From the NCBI GenBank assembly GCA_002366885.1, contig DFCD01000146.1, positions 1,117 to 8,934 on the forward strand: DNA of 7,818 bases, given 5' to 3'. Source of the stretch: Verrucomicrobia bacterium UBA3063 (GTDB taxonomy: Bacteria; Verrucomicrobiota; Verrucomicrobiia; Methylacidiphilales; Verrucolacustridaceae). The stretch's first letter is position 1, and each line of letters begins with the position of its first letter. Position numbers and translations under genes: made by a program. Under the pieces are notes generated by a model. It saw only the letters and a program-made list of their open reading frames with translations. It ran no database searches and was not told where the DNA came from. Below are positions 1 to 6,173 of this stretch, piece after piece.

Positions 1-275
1 GAGGCGGAGGTGTTGCCGGTGCTGGCGCAGATGACCACCTGGGCGCCCTTGGCCACGGCGTGGGTGACCGCCATGGTCATGCCCCGGTCCTTGAACGAGG
101 CGGTGGGGTTCAGTCCCTCGTATTTGAGCCGGAGATCGATCTCTCCGCGCAGGGCGGAGGCCAGGCGGGGTGCCGGCAAAAGGGGCGTGTTGCCTTCCAG
201 AAGGGTGATGATTTTCGCGCCTGCCGGCAGGGGGAGGCGGTCGCGGTAGCGCTCGATGACGCCGGGCCAGCTCAC
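1..275 (-). CDS. thrC: Threonine synthase, N-terminal part (runs off the window)
   Basis: Threonine synthase is a PLP enzyme that converts O-phosphohomoserine to threonine, the last step of threonine synthesis, in the cytosol. Only the first 91 codons are in view. They read WPGVIERYRDRLP at residues 3-15, then LLEGNTPLL (25-33), the PLP-lysine motif NPTASFKDRGM (56-66, Schiff-base lysine K62) and the phosphate-loop start ASTGNTSA (84-91). Most relatives have PTGSFKDRGM; here the Gly is Ala. The start is GTG at 275-273, which overlaps the hom stop codon (GTGA). A GAGGA ribosome-binding site lies 6 nt upstream (282-286) inside hom. Hence it is an operon partner of hom, translationally coupled. 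The family is certain from these motifs; the C-terminal two thirds cannot be judged. Confidence 0.93.
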   Translation of the reverse strand, partial: MSWPGVIERYRDRLPLPAGAKIITLLEGNTPLLPAPRLASALRGEIDLRLKYEGLNPTASFKDRGMTMAVTHAVAKGAQVVICASTGNTSA

Positions 276-1561
276 GCGAGATCCTCGACGCGCAATACCC
301 GTGCGGGGGCGCGGTTGAGGGCGAGTTTCTGTACCGCCGCGATGGCCTTTTGCAGTGCGGATTCCCGGGCGGCCTCGAGCAGAAAGACGAGGGGGACGGA
401 ATCGGCCCCGTGTCCCTCGGGTTGGAGAACAGAGGAGATGCCGATTTTTTCCGCTCCGAAAATCCCCGCGATCTGGGCGAGCACGCCCGGCTGGTCACGA
501 ACCTCAAAGCGCACGTAGAAGCGCCCGACGGAATCCCCTGGCTCAATCAGCCGGATCTTTTCTCCTCCGGACGGGAGGACCGGTCCGGGCGATTTGTCCT
601 GCAGGTGGCGGGCGGCCTCGCCGAGATCCGCCAGCAACGCGCTGGAGGTGGCGTCGGGCCCTGCGCCGCGGCCCGTGAACTGGACCGGCCCGGAGAGATT
701 CCCGACAAGGCCGACCGCGTTGAAAACGCCATGCACCGAGGCCATCGGGTGGCGGGCGGGGATGAGGGTGGGGGAAACGCGGACTTCCACGCGCTCCGGC
801 CCGACCGGCCGGACGACGGCGAGAAGCTTGATCGCGTAGCCGAGCTGGCGGGCGAAGGAGACATCCTGGGCCGACAAGTTGCGGATGCCCTCCACGGGAA
901 CCTTGGGGAAAGGCGGGAGAAATCCGTAGGCAAGCAGGCAGAGGATGGCGGCCTTGTGGGCGGCGTCGATGCCGTTGACATCCAGGCGGTCATCCGCCTC
1001 GGCGTAGCCGAGTTCCTTGGCCTGCTGGAGGGCGGAGGAGAAATCGGACCCCTCCTCGGCCATGCGGCTGAGGATGTAATTGCAGGTGCCGTTGATGATG
1101 CCTTGAAGCCCGAGGAGCTGGTTGGCGACCAAACCCTCGCGCAGCGCCTTGAGCACGGGAATGCCACCCGCCACGCTGGCCTCAAAGTAGATCGGCACGC
1201 GGGCCTTCTGGGCGAGGGGAATGAGTTCTGCACCCCGTTCCGCCAGCAGGGCCTTGTTGGCGGTGACGAGGGGTTTGCCGGCGGCGACGGCGGCCTTGGC
1301 CACCTCGAGGGATTCCGTGGTGCCGCCGAGCAACTCCACCACAATCTGGACGGAAGGGTTGGAAACCACCGATTTCCAATCGGCCACGGGCTGGACCGGA
1401 AGATTTTCCCGCTTCTTGGACGGATCGCGAACGGCGATGGCGCGGATTTCCAGGCCCACCCCGAGACGCTGTTGAAGCAGGCGGTTGGCTTCGGGCAGGT
1501 TCCGGACCAAGCCGGAACCGACCGTGCCGCAACCAACCAAACCGATGCCCACCTTGTCCAT
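272..1561 (-). CDS. hom: Homoserine dehydrogenase with C-terminal ACT domain
   Basis: The enzyme reduces aspartate semialdehyde to homoserine with NAD(P)H, the branch-point step to threonine and methionine. The 429-residue protein has the full monofunctional architecture: a nucleotide-binding GLVGCGTVGSG (7-17), the NK pair in VTANKALL (K103), the NGTCNYILSRM signature (157-167), the catalytic segment LDVNGIDAAHK with D199 and K203, and an ACT domain from about 347 to 425 (RFYVRFEVRDQPGVLAQIAG). In this family the ACT domain usually gives feedback control by threonine. There is no aspartokinase fusion. I chose ATG 1561-1559 because MDKVGIGLVG matches the family start; an in-frame TTG at 1597 would add 12 unlikely residues. 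No Shine-Dalgarno is visible. The gene leads the hom-thrC unit and is divergent from the hydrolase gene. Confidence 0.97.
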   Translation of the reverse strand: MDKVGIGLVGCGTVGSGLVRNLPEANRLLQQRLGVGLEIRAIAVRDPSKKRENLPVQPVADWKSVVSNPSVQIVVELLGGTTESLEVAKAAVAAGKPLVTANKALLAERGAELIPLAQKARVPIYFEASVAGGIPVLKALREGLVANQLLGLQGIINGTCNYILSRMAEEGSDFSSALQQAKELGYAEADDRLDVNGIDAAHKAAILCLLAYGFLPPFPKVPVEGIRNLSAQDVSFARQLGYAIKLLAVVRPVGPERVEVRVSPTLIPARHPMASVHGVFNAVGLVGNLSGPVQFTGRGAGPDATSSALLADLGEAARHLQDKSPGPVLPSGGEKIRLIEPGDSVGRFYVRFEVRDQPGVLAQIAGIFGAEKIGISSVLQPEGHGADSVPLVFLLEAARESALQKAIAAVQKLALNRAPARVLRVEDLA

Positions 1562-1597
1562 CGGGTGATTTGAGCGTGGCGAGGGGGGTCTTCGCAA
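1562..1597 (-). promoter_or_regulatory. Candidate leaderless-type promoter of hom
   Basis: Reading on the minus strand, TTGCGA (1597-1592) is followed by 18 nt, TCAAAT (1573-1568), 6 nt and then the hom ATG. The hexamers match the sigma-70 consensus at 4/6 each. If used, transcription would start at or next to the A of ATG, agreeing with the absence of a ribosome-binding site. A GTCTT-CGC-AAGAC hairpin (1588-1600) overlaps the -35 hexamer. The assignment is inference. Confidence 0.3.
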
Positions 1598-1637
1598 GAC
1601 GGGAGCGACCCCTGACCGAGGAGTTTGCCAATTTCAC

Positions 1638-1648
1638 CGGCTAAGCCG
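1638..1648. promoter_or_regulatory. Short palindrome in the divergent hom/hydrolase region
   Basis: CGGCT-A-AGCCG is a perfect 5-bp inverted repeat around one base. It lies between the two candidate divergent -35 elements (1592-1597 and 1660-1665) in the 134-nt noncoding gap. It could be an operator shared by the two promoters, but a palindrome this short can occur by chance. Confidence 0.15.
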
Positions 1649-1659
1649 TCCGACCCTTC

Positions 1660-1695
1660 TTGACCCCGTGGCCGGAGCCAACGGATGATTCGAGA
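1660..1695 (+). promoter_or_regulatory. Candidate leaderless-type promoter of the UPF0173 gene
   Basis: TTGACC (1660-1665, 5/6 to the -35 consensus) is followed by 18 nt, GATGAT (1684-1689, 4/6 to the -10 consensus), 6 nt and ATG 1696. This spacing puts the predicted transcription start on the start codon. No good Shine-Dalgarno is present (only CGAGA just before ATG). Confidence 0.3.
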
Positions 1696-2379
1696 ATGAA
1701 AGTTCAATATCTCGGCCATTCCTGTTTTCTGTTGACCACGTCCAAGGCAAAGATCCTGATCGACCCATTTTTGACGGGGAATCCCCGGGCGGTGACGACG
1801 GCGGACAAGGTTTCCGCAGACTTTATCCTGGTGTCCCACGCGCATGGGGACCACTACGGGGACGCGGTGAGCATTGCCCGGCGGACCGGAGCGACCATCG
1901 TGGCGCCCTACGAACTGGCTCTCCATGCCGGGGCGCAGGGCGCCAAGGTTCATCCGATGGGGTGCGGGGGCGGGAAGGACTTTTCCTTCGGACGGGTGCA
2001 GTTAACCATCGCCCACCACAGTTCCTCCGTGGAGGAGGGTGGCAAGGCCGTTTCCGTGGCCGCGCCAGCCGGTTTCCTGATCCGGGCCGAAGGAAAAACC
2101 GTCTACTTTGCGGGAGACACCGCCCTGACGATGGAGATGGAGTTGCTCGGCCGAAGAAACGTCATCGATCTGGCCCTGCTGCCGATCGGCGACAACTTCA
2201 CGATGGGCCCATCGGACGCGGCCGAGGCGGCGAGGATGCTCCGAACCCGGAGGGCCGTGCCGATGCACTACAACACGTTTGATCTGATCGAGGTGGATCC
2301 GGGCATTTTTAAAAAAGAGGCGGAGAAGCACGGCTGCCGGGTGGACGTGCTCCAGCCGGGGGAGAGCCTGGAGCTTTAG
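1696..2379 (+). CDS. UPF0173-type metal-dependent hydrolase (metallo-beta-lactamase fold)
   Basis: This is a 227-residue single-domain protein of the UPF0173 (YtkL-like) branch of metallo-beta-lactamase-fold hydrolases, close to the usual family length. The metal ligands are visible: HAHGDH (H48, H50, D52, H53), H107/H108 in AHHSSS, D141 in FAGDTAL and H191 in PMHYNTF. Other family marks are MKVQYLGHSCF at the start, DPFLTGNP (23-30) and LLPIGDNFTMGP (161-172). No signal peptide is seen, so it is cytosolic. The natural substrate of this branch is not established and the neighbours give no clue. ATG 1696 is chosen because it begins the conserved first strand. The gene overlaps the exporter gene convergently by 4 nt and ends in its own terminator-like hairpin. 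Confidence 0.93.
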   Translation: MKVQYLGHSCFLLTTSKAKILIDPFLTGNPRAVTTADKVSADFILVSHAHGDHYGDAVSIARRTGATIVAPYELALHAGAQGAKVHPMGCGGGKDFSFGRVQLTIAHHSSSVEEGGKAVSVAAPAGFLIRAEGKTVYFAGDTALTMEMELLGRRNVIDLALLPIGDNFTMGPSDAAEAARMLRTRRAVPMHYNTFDLIEVDPGIFKKEAEKHGCRVDVLQPGESLEL

Positions 2380-2385
2380 ATTTTT
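2349..2385 (+). terminator. Rho-independent terminator embedded in the end of the hydrolase gene
   Basis: GCTCCAG (2349-2355) pairs perfectly with CTGGAGC (2368-2374) around a 12-nt loop, followed by TTTAGATTTTT (2375-2385). The stem lies within the last ten codons and the stop codon falls inside the U-rich tail. The same hairpin forms in the opposite transcript, just past the exporter stop, but with no U-tract there, so it should act mainly on the plus strand. Confidence 0.55.
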
Positions 2386-3122
2386 CCCAGCGCCAGGAGC
2401 AGGGTGCGGGTGCTGACCACGATCAGAAGGATCCCGACCAGGCGCATGATGACCTTGGCGGGAAGGACCTGGCAGAGTTTGGCGGCGAAGGGAGCGGCGA
2501 TGATCCCCCCAAGGATGAGGCCGGCGATGATTTTCAAATTTTCCAGCTTGAGGAAGACAAAGAAGGTGATGGTTTGGCTGAGGGTGACGAAAAACTCGGC
2601 GAGGTTGACCGAGCCGATCACGTAACGGGGCTGATGTCCCTTGGCCAGCAGGGTGGAGGTGACCACGGGGCCCCAGCCACCCCCGCCGACGGCATCCAAA
2701 AACCCTCCCGCGGCGGCCAGGGGCACGGCTTTGGTGGGCTCCGTTCCGATGGCGATCGGCTTGTGGTTGGAGCGCCAAAGGATGTAGGCGCCCATCAGGA
2801 TCAGGTAAACGCTGATCCAGGGCTTGAGCTTTTCCCCGGGGAAATTGGAGAGAATGTACGCGCCGGTGACCCCGCCGAGGACACCGGGCATGGCAATTTC
2901 CCAGAAGAGCGCCCGGTTGACATTCTGGTGGAACAGGTGACTCACCCCGCTGACTCCGGTGGTGAAAATCTCCGAGACCTTGACGCTGTAGCTGACCATC
3001 GCGGGGGCGACTCCCAGGCTCAAAAGAAAGGTCGAGCAGGTGACCCCATAGGCCATGCCCAACGCCCCGTCGACCAGTTGGCCGACAAGTCCCACAAAAA
3101 CGGCGGTGAGCAAAATGGGCAT
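2376..3122 (-). CDS. TauE/SafE-family membrane transporter (sulfite exporter type)
   Basis: This 248-residue protein is very hydrophobic, with about seven or eight membrane segments (roughly 2-22, 28-48, 72-94, 102-117, 133-155, 172-191, 196-218, 224-245). It shows the internal duplication of the TauE/SafE (UPF0721) family: GLVGQLVDGALGMAYG (11-26) in the first half and AAGGFLDAVGGGGWGP (137-152) in the second. Members sit in the inner membrane and are thought to export sulfite, sulfonates or other small organic anions; the substrate here is not predictable. A divergent neighbour 89 nt away encodes an aldehyde dehydrogenase, which may mean shared regulation. ATG 3122-3120 is preceded by AGGG with a 9-nt spacer, a possible ribosome-binding site. 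Length is at the short end of the family but the protein looks complete. Confidence 0.92.
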   Translation of the reverse strand: MPILLTAVFVGLVGQLVDGALGMAYGVTCSTFLLSLGVAPAMVSYSVKVSEIFTTGVSGVSHLFHQNVNRALFWEIAMPGVLGGVTGAYILSNFPGEKLKPWISVYLILMGAYILWRSNHKPIAIGTEPTKAVPLAAAGGFLDAVGGGGWGPVVTSTLLAKGHQPRYVIGSVNLAEFFVTLSQTITFFVFLKLENLKIIAGLILGGIIAAPFAAKLCQVLPAKVIMRLVGILLIVVSTRTLLLALGKI

Positions 3123-3175
3123 GGGGCAAGACCCTATGGCAAAGCCTGTTTTGGCGGAAGGTTTATGACGCGTGA

Positions 3176-3211
3176 TTGTCCGCCGCCAGCAAGGGGAGCT
3201 AGGGTGAAATC
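3176..3211 (+). promoter_or_regulatory. Candidate promoter of the aldehyde dehydrogenase gene
   Basis: TTGTCC (3176-3181) is followed by 18 nt, TAGGGT (3200-3205), 6 nt and GTG 3212, the same geometry as at hom and the hydrolase. It is ambiguous, because AGGGTGA (3201-3207) could instead be the ribosome-binding site of GTG 3212. The same TAGGGT hexamer precedes the divergent exporter gene (3136-3131, minus strand). Confidence 0.25.
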
Positions 3212-4600
3212 GTGAAGATGCTGGAGGTCCTCAATCCGTATGACGGGAAAAAAGTCGGGGAAACGCCCTTGCAGGATCGCGCGGAGGTGCAGCGGCGGCT
3301 CGACCTGGCTGCGGCGGCCTTTGCCGACCGGGGTCGTTGGCTGAATGTGCCCCGGCGGATCGAGATTCTCGAAAAATTCCAGCAACTGCTGGAGGCCAAC
3401 CAGGAGAAAATCATCCGGCAGTCCCTATCCGAGGGCGGCAAGCCGCTCGTCGACACCAAGGTGGAGATGGCCCGGGCAATCAACGGCGTGCGGGTGGCCA
3501 TCGAGGCGATCCCGCATCTGGTGGGCCGGGAAATTCCCATGCGCCTGAACGCAGCCTCGATGAACCGGATGGCCTACACCTTCCGCGAGCCGGGCGGCCT
3601 GGTCACGGCGATCAGCGCCTTCAATCATCCGATTAACCTGATCATTCACCAGGTGGTTCCCGCAATTGCGACCGGCTGTCCGGTCGTGGTCAAGCCGGCC
3701 ACGAAGACGCCGTTGTCCTGCCTGACGTTGGTGGACCTCTTCCACCAGGCGGGGTTGCCTCCGGAGTGGTGCCAGGCGGTGGTTTGCGCCAATGCGGATG
3801 CGGAGCTGCTGGTCACGGATCCGCGGCTGAGTTTTTTCAGCTTCATTGGATCGGGCCGGGTGGGCTGGGCGTTGCGGTCCAAGCTGGCCCCGGGGGCAAA
3901 CTGCGCCCTGGAACACGGCGGCGTGGCCCCGGTGATCCTGGAGGCTGACGCCAACCTCGAGGATGCCCTACCGTTGCTGGTGAAGGCCGGGTTTTACCAT
4001 GCGGGCCAGGTTTGTGTTTCCGTGCAGAGGATTTACGCCCACCGCTCGATCGCCGAAGGAGTGGCCCAAAGGATCGCGGAAAGAGCCGCCAAACTGGTGG
4101 TGGGGGACCCGGCGGATCCGAGGACGGAAATCGGGCCGCTCATCAGCCATGCGGAAAATGACCGGGTGGCGGCCTGGGTGGATGAAGGGGTGAAGAAGGG
4201 GGCCAAACTACTCTGCGGCGGGAGGAAAATCTCCGCCAGTTGCTATGCCCCGACGGTTCTGTGGAATCCGCCGGAGGACGCCAGGGTTTCCTGCGACGAG
4301 GTGTTCGGCCCGGTGGTTTGTGTCTATCCGTTCGACAAGCCGGAGGAGGCGGTCAGGCGGGCCAACGCCCTGCCGGTCTGTTTCCAATCCGCCGTATTCA
4401 CGCGGGACATCAACCGCGCCTTTGATTATGTGAGGAAACTGCAGGCCACCGCGGTGATGGTGAACGACCACACGGCGTTCCGGGTGGATTGGATGCCGTT
4501 TGGCGGGCGGAGGCAATCGGGCCTGGGGATGGGCGGGATTCCGCGGAGCATGGAGGACATGACCGCGGAAAAAATGTTCGTGGTGCGAACCCCGGCTTAG
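3212..4600 (+). CDS. NAD(P)-dependent aldehyde dehydrogenase, substrate unknown
   Basis: It oxidises an aldehyde to an acid with NAD(P)+ in the cytosol. The 462 residues cover the whole family fold and every catalytic position aligns by spacing: N138 (AFNHP), K161 (VVKPAT), cofactor-loop GSGRVG (213-218), general base E234 (ALEHGG), nucleophile C268 (GQVCVS), E363 (EVFGP) and the C-terminal MPFGGRRQSGLG. LEHGG replaces the commoner LELGG, and the ending VNDHTAFRVDWMPFGG resembles the lactaldehyde-type group of small aldehyde dehydrogenases. That likeness is from memory and the substrate stays open. GTG 3212 is preferred; ATG 3218, two codons in, is possible. The gene is divergent from the exporter gene and overlaps queF convergently by 4 nt. 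Confidence 0.94.
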   Translation: MKMLEVLNPYDGKKVGETPLQDRAEVQRRLDLAAAAFADRGRWLNVPRRIEILEKFQQLLEANQEKIIRQSLSEGGKPLVDTKVEMARAINGVRVAIEAIPHLVGREIPMRLNAASMNRMAYTFREPGGLVTAISAFNHPINLIIHQVVPAIATGCPVVVKPATKTPLSCLTLVDLFHQAGLPPEWCQAVVCANADAELLVTDPRLSFFSFIGSGRVGWALRSKLAPGANCALEHGGVAPVILEADANLEDALPLLVKAGFYHAGQVCVSVQRIYAHRSIAEGVAQRIAERAAKLVVGDPADPRTEIGPLISHAENDRVAAWVDEGVKKGAKLLCGGRKISASCYAPTVLWNPPEDARVSCDEVFGPVVCVYPFDKPEEAVRRANALPVCFQSAVFTRDINRAFDYVRKLQATAVMVNDHTAFRVDWMPFGGRRQSGLGMGGIPRSMEDMTAEKMFVVRTPA

Positions 4601-4609
4601 GCCGGTTTT
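4592..4609 (+). terminator. Terminator-like hairpin with the shared stop codons in its loop
   Basis: CCGGC (4592-4596) pairs with GCCGG (4601-4605), and TTTT follows (4606-4609). The 4-nt loop TTAG (4597-4600) is exactly the overlap of the two opposite stop codons: TAG for the aldehyde dehydrogenase gene and TAA for queF. The stem is only 5 bp but all G-C. The U-run favours termination of the plus-strand transcript only. Confidence 0.42.
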
Positions 4610-4992
4610 CCGAACGAGGCGGAAATCTTCAGGGCGATGCCGCCGCGGGCGGCGAATTCCCCGGTGACGACGGCAGAGCGGGGGGCGAGGGCGCGGACGA
4701 GGTCATCGAGAATCCGGTTGGTGACGGCCTCGGCGAAGGAGCCGACATTCCGGAAGGAGTGAAGATACAGCTTGAGGGATTTGCTTTCCACGCAGCGCCG
4801 GTTGGGGATGTAGCGGAGGGTGATGGTGGCAAAATCGGGCTGGCCGGTGACGGGGCAAAGCGAGGTGAATTCCGCGGTGGAAAAAACAATCTCGTACTGC
4901 CTTCCGGGCCTCGGATTGGGAAAGGTTTCCAAGCGGGCCCTGGAGGGATGGCTGGGAACCGGGGTTTTGGCGCCGAGAGCTTGTAAGGGCAT
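4597..4992 (-). CDS. queF: NADPH-dependent preQ0 (7-cyano-7-deazaguanine) reductase, type I
   Basis: QueF reduces the nitrile of preQ0 to the amine of preQ1 in queuosine tRNA-modification synthesis, in the cytosol. The 131-residue size fits the short unimodular type. Key parts are visible: FTSLCPVTGQPDF (42-54) with the nitrile-attacking C46 and proton donor D53, the QueF signature ESKSLKLYLHSFRN (69-82) and FAARGGIA (113-120). ATG 4992-4990 is chosen; an in-frame GTG at 5010 would add MGLKPA and neither has a clear ribosome-binding site. No other queuosine genes are in the window. It lies 43 nt after ldhA on the same strand and may be cotranscribed, although the two have no functional link. 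Confidence 0.96.
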   Translation of the reverse strand: MPLQALGAKTPVPSHPSRARLETFPNPRPGRQYEIVFSTAEFTSLCPVTGQPDFATITLRYIPNRRCVESKSLKLYLHSFRNVGSFAEAVTNRILDDLVRALAPRSAVVTGEFAARGGIALKISASFGKPA

Positions 4993-5035
4993 GGCTGGTT
5001 TTAAACCCACCGGGGTTCCGGGAAAAGACCCTGCT

Positions 5036-6013
5036 TCACCCCGCGGGCGGGGTGCCGCCCGACTCGAAATCCGTCAGGTTCCGGACGGTGACCTCGGCAA
5101 TCCTTTGGAGCGCTCGATCCGTGAGGAAGGCCTGATGGCCGGTGACAAGGACATTGGGAAAGGTGAGCAGCCTGGCAAACAGGTCGTCCTTGAGGATCTG
5201 AGAGGAACGGTCCTCGAAAAAGAGTCCGGCTTCCTCCTCGTAAACGTCGATGGCGAGGTGGCCGATATGCCCCTTTTTCAGGCCACGGATAACGGCTGCG
5301 GTGTCAAAAATGGCGCCACGGCTGGTGTTGATGAGAAAGACCCCTTTTTTCATGAGAGGGAGGGTCTGGTCGTTGACGATATGGCGGGTTGAGGGAAGGA
5401 GCGGCACGTGGAAGGTGAGAATGTCGGATTGGCGGAAGAGATCCTCCTGGGGGAGATAGCGGCAGAGCCTGGCGGTGTCGGCGTGGGGGACGGGATCGTG
5501 AGCAAGGATCCGGCAGCCGAAGCCGGAAAGGTTTTTGACGACCTCCCGGCCGATGGCGCCGGTACCAAAGACGCCGACGGTCTTGTCTCGGAGTTCAAAG
5601 CCCTCCAGCCCCTCCAATTCGAAGTTTCCGTCCCGAACCCTTTGCCAGGCCCGGGGAATTTTCCGGGCCATCGCGAGAAGAAGGGCGAGGGTGAATTCCG
5701 AAACGGCGTGGGGCGAGTAGGAGGGGACCGAAGCAACGGTGATACCAAGCTCCCGGGCCGCATTGTTGTCGATGTGGTTGGTGCCGGTGCTGAGCGTGGC
5801 CACCATCCGGGTGCCGCCTTCCGCCAGGGCCTGAAGGCAGGGGCGGTCGACCCGGTCATTCACAAAGACAAGCGCAGCATCGTAGCCACGGCACAGTGGA
5901 GCGGTGGAGGCGTCGAGCTTGGTTTCGAGGAATGTTAGCTGATGGCGACCGGAGTTTTCTGAATTCAGGGCGGATTGGAAGTAGGACCGGGAGCTGAAGA
6001 CCAACGCTTTCAC
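5036..6013 (-). CDS. ldhA: D-lactate dehydrogenase (fermentative LdhA type)
   Basis: It interconverts pyruvate and D-lactate with NADH in the cytosol, regenerating NAD+ in fermentation. The 325 residues resemble E. coli LdhA over the full length: FVND (50-53), YSPHAVSEFTLALLL (99-113), Rossmann GTGAIG (150-155), NTSRGA (R232), DVYEEEAGLFFEDRS (256-270, catalytic E261) and GHQAFLT (H293). R232, E261 and H293 keep the exact spacing of the D-hydroxyacid dehydrogenase triad. One difference is ATLSTGTNHID (72-82) where E. coli has ALRCAGFNNVD, so the substrate-side arginine is missing. A related 2-ketoacid substrate is therefore possible. The start is GTG 6013-6011 with no Shine-Dalgarno; no ATG or other start lies nearby. 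Dyad symmetry surrounds the start. queF follows downstream. Confidence 0.9.
   Translation of the reverse strand: MKALVFSSRSYFQSALNSENSGRHQLTFLETKLDASTAPLCRGYDAALVFVNDRVDRPCLQALAEGGTRMVATLSTGTNHIDNNAARELGITVASVPSYSPHAVSEFTLALLLAMARKIPRAWQRVRDGNFELEGLEGFELRDKTVGVFGTGAIGREVVKNLSGFGCRILAHDPVPHADTARLCRYLPQEDLFRQSDILTFHVPLLPSTRHIVNDQTLPLMKKGVFLINTSRGAIFDTAAVIRGLKKGHIGHLAIDVYEEEAGLFFEDRSSQILKDDLFARLLTFPNVLVTGHQAFLTDRALQRIAEVTVRNLTDFESGGTPPAG
5037..5054 (-). terminator. Perfect GC hairpin at the ldhA stop codon, possible weak terminator
   Basis: CACCCCG (5048-5054 read on minus) pairs with CGGGGTG (5037-5043) around a 4-nt loop, overlapping the final codons and stop of ldhA. The nearest T-run (TCTTTT) begins about 9 nt further on, so it is not a classic terminator. 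It may attenuate read-through into queF or stabilise the mRNA end. Confidence 0.25.
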
Positions 6014-6057
6014 GTTGAAAGATTACAGTTCAACGAGCGGGAGAGCGAGAGCGTTGG
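6001..6057 (-). promoter_or_regulatory. Nested inverted repeats and -10-like hexamer over the ldhA start
   Basis: The inner dyad is CGTTGAA (6013-6019) and TTCAACG (6029-6035), perfect 7-bp arms 9 nt apart. The outer pair is CCAACGCT (6001-6008) and AGCGTTGG (6050-6057), perfect over 8 bp and extended by 2 more after one mismatch. On minus, TGTAAT (6027-6022, 5/6 to TATAAT) lies in the gap of the inner dyad, 8 nt before GTG. It could be a repressor operator around the promoter, or an mRNA hairpin that hides the start codon. Confidence 0.4.
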
Positions 6058-6059
6058 AG

Positions 6060-6122
6060 GGAGATAGCAGATCGAGGATAGGAGATAGGGGGGGGATCGA
6101 AGATGGGAGATGGGTGGAAGGG
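6060..6122. repeat. Purine-rich imperfect direct repeat with G8 run and G-quadruplex-like tract
   Basis: GGAGATAG occurs at 6060-6067 and again at 6081-6088, each followed within 7 nt by GATCGA (6070-6075 and 6095-6100) and then GAT. This makes two diverged copies of a roughly 20-nt unit. An 8-G run (6088-6095) is followed by GGG at 6105-6107, 6112-6114 and 6120-6122. The tract is almost pure purine on plus and contains no coding signal. Confidence 0.6.
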
Positions 6123-6131
6123 TAGCCAACC

Positions 6132-6155
6132 GTTTACGATTACGATTACGTTTAC
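6132..6155. repeat. Four tandem hexamers GTTTAC/GATTAC
   Basis: Four units in a row read GTTTAC (6132-6137), GATTAC (6138-6143), GATTAC (6144-6149) and GTTTAC (6150-6155), with GA of a fifth unit following. This is a short simple-sequence repeat in the gap upstream of ridA. It differs sharply in composition from the purine tract beside it. Confidence 0.75.
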
Positions 6156-6173
6156 GAGGCCGAGAAGGGTGGG

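Noticed and set aside
350..1573. Long open frame (407 codons) on plus, antisense to hom
   Set aside because: It mirrors hom, is rich in Gly, Asp and Arg as expected from complementing GC-rich codons, and has no recognisable motif. The minus-strand hom is unmistakable.
1562..1597. A 12-residue N-terminal extension of hom from TTG 1597 (and similar TTG extensions of the hydrolase and RidA)
   Set aside because: The added residues are charged/Pro-rich and unlike the family starts, while the ATG starts begin directly at the conserved first strand. I read the TTGs as -35-like instead.
1585..1612. GGGGTC/GACCCC pair as a transcription attenuator or leader peptide for threonine genes
   Set aside because: The stem is six base pairs with no T-run after it on minus and no Thr-rich short open frame in the gap.
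547..1953. 468-codon minus-strand frame overlapping hom out of frame
   Set aside because: It is mostly Pro/Ser/Arg-rich shadow sequence of hom read in another frame, with no domain.
2002..3129. 375-codon minus-strand frame across the exporter and hydrolase genes
   Set aside because: It is rich in His, Arg and Pro with no membrane segments or motifs; the exporter frame gives a clean TauE/SafE protein.
6013..6035. The inner ldhA dyad as a Rex redox-repressor site
   Set aside because: Typical Rex sites are TTGTGAA and TTCACAA arms about 4 nt apart; here the arms are CGTTGAA and TTCAACG 9 nt apart.
6132..6155. Hexamer run as a CRISPR or other array
   Set aside because: Units are 6 nt in direct contact with no spacers; it is a simple-sequence repeat.
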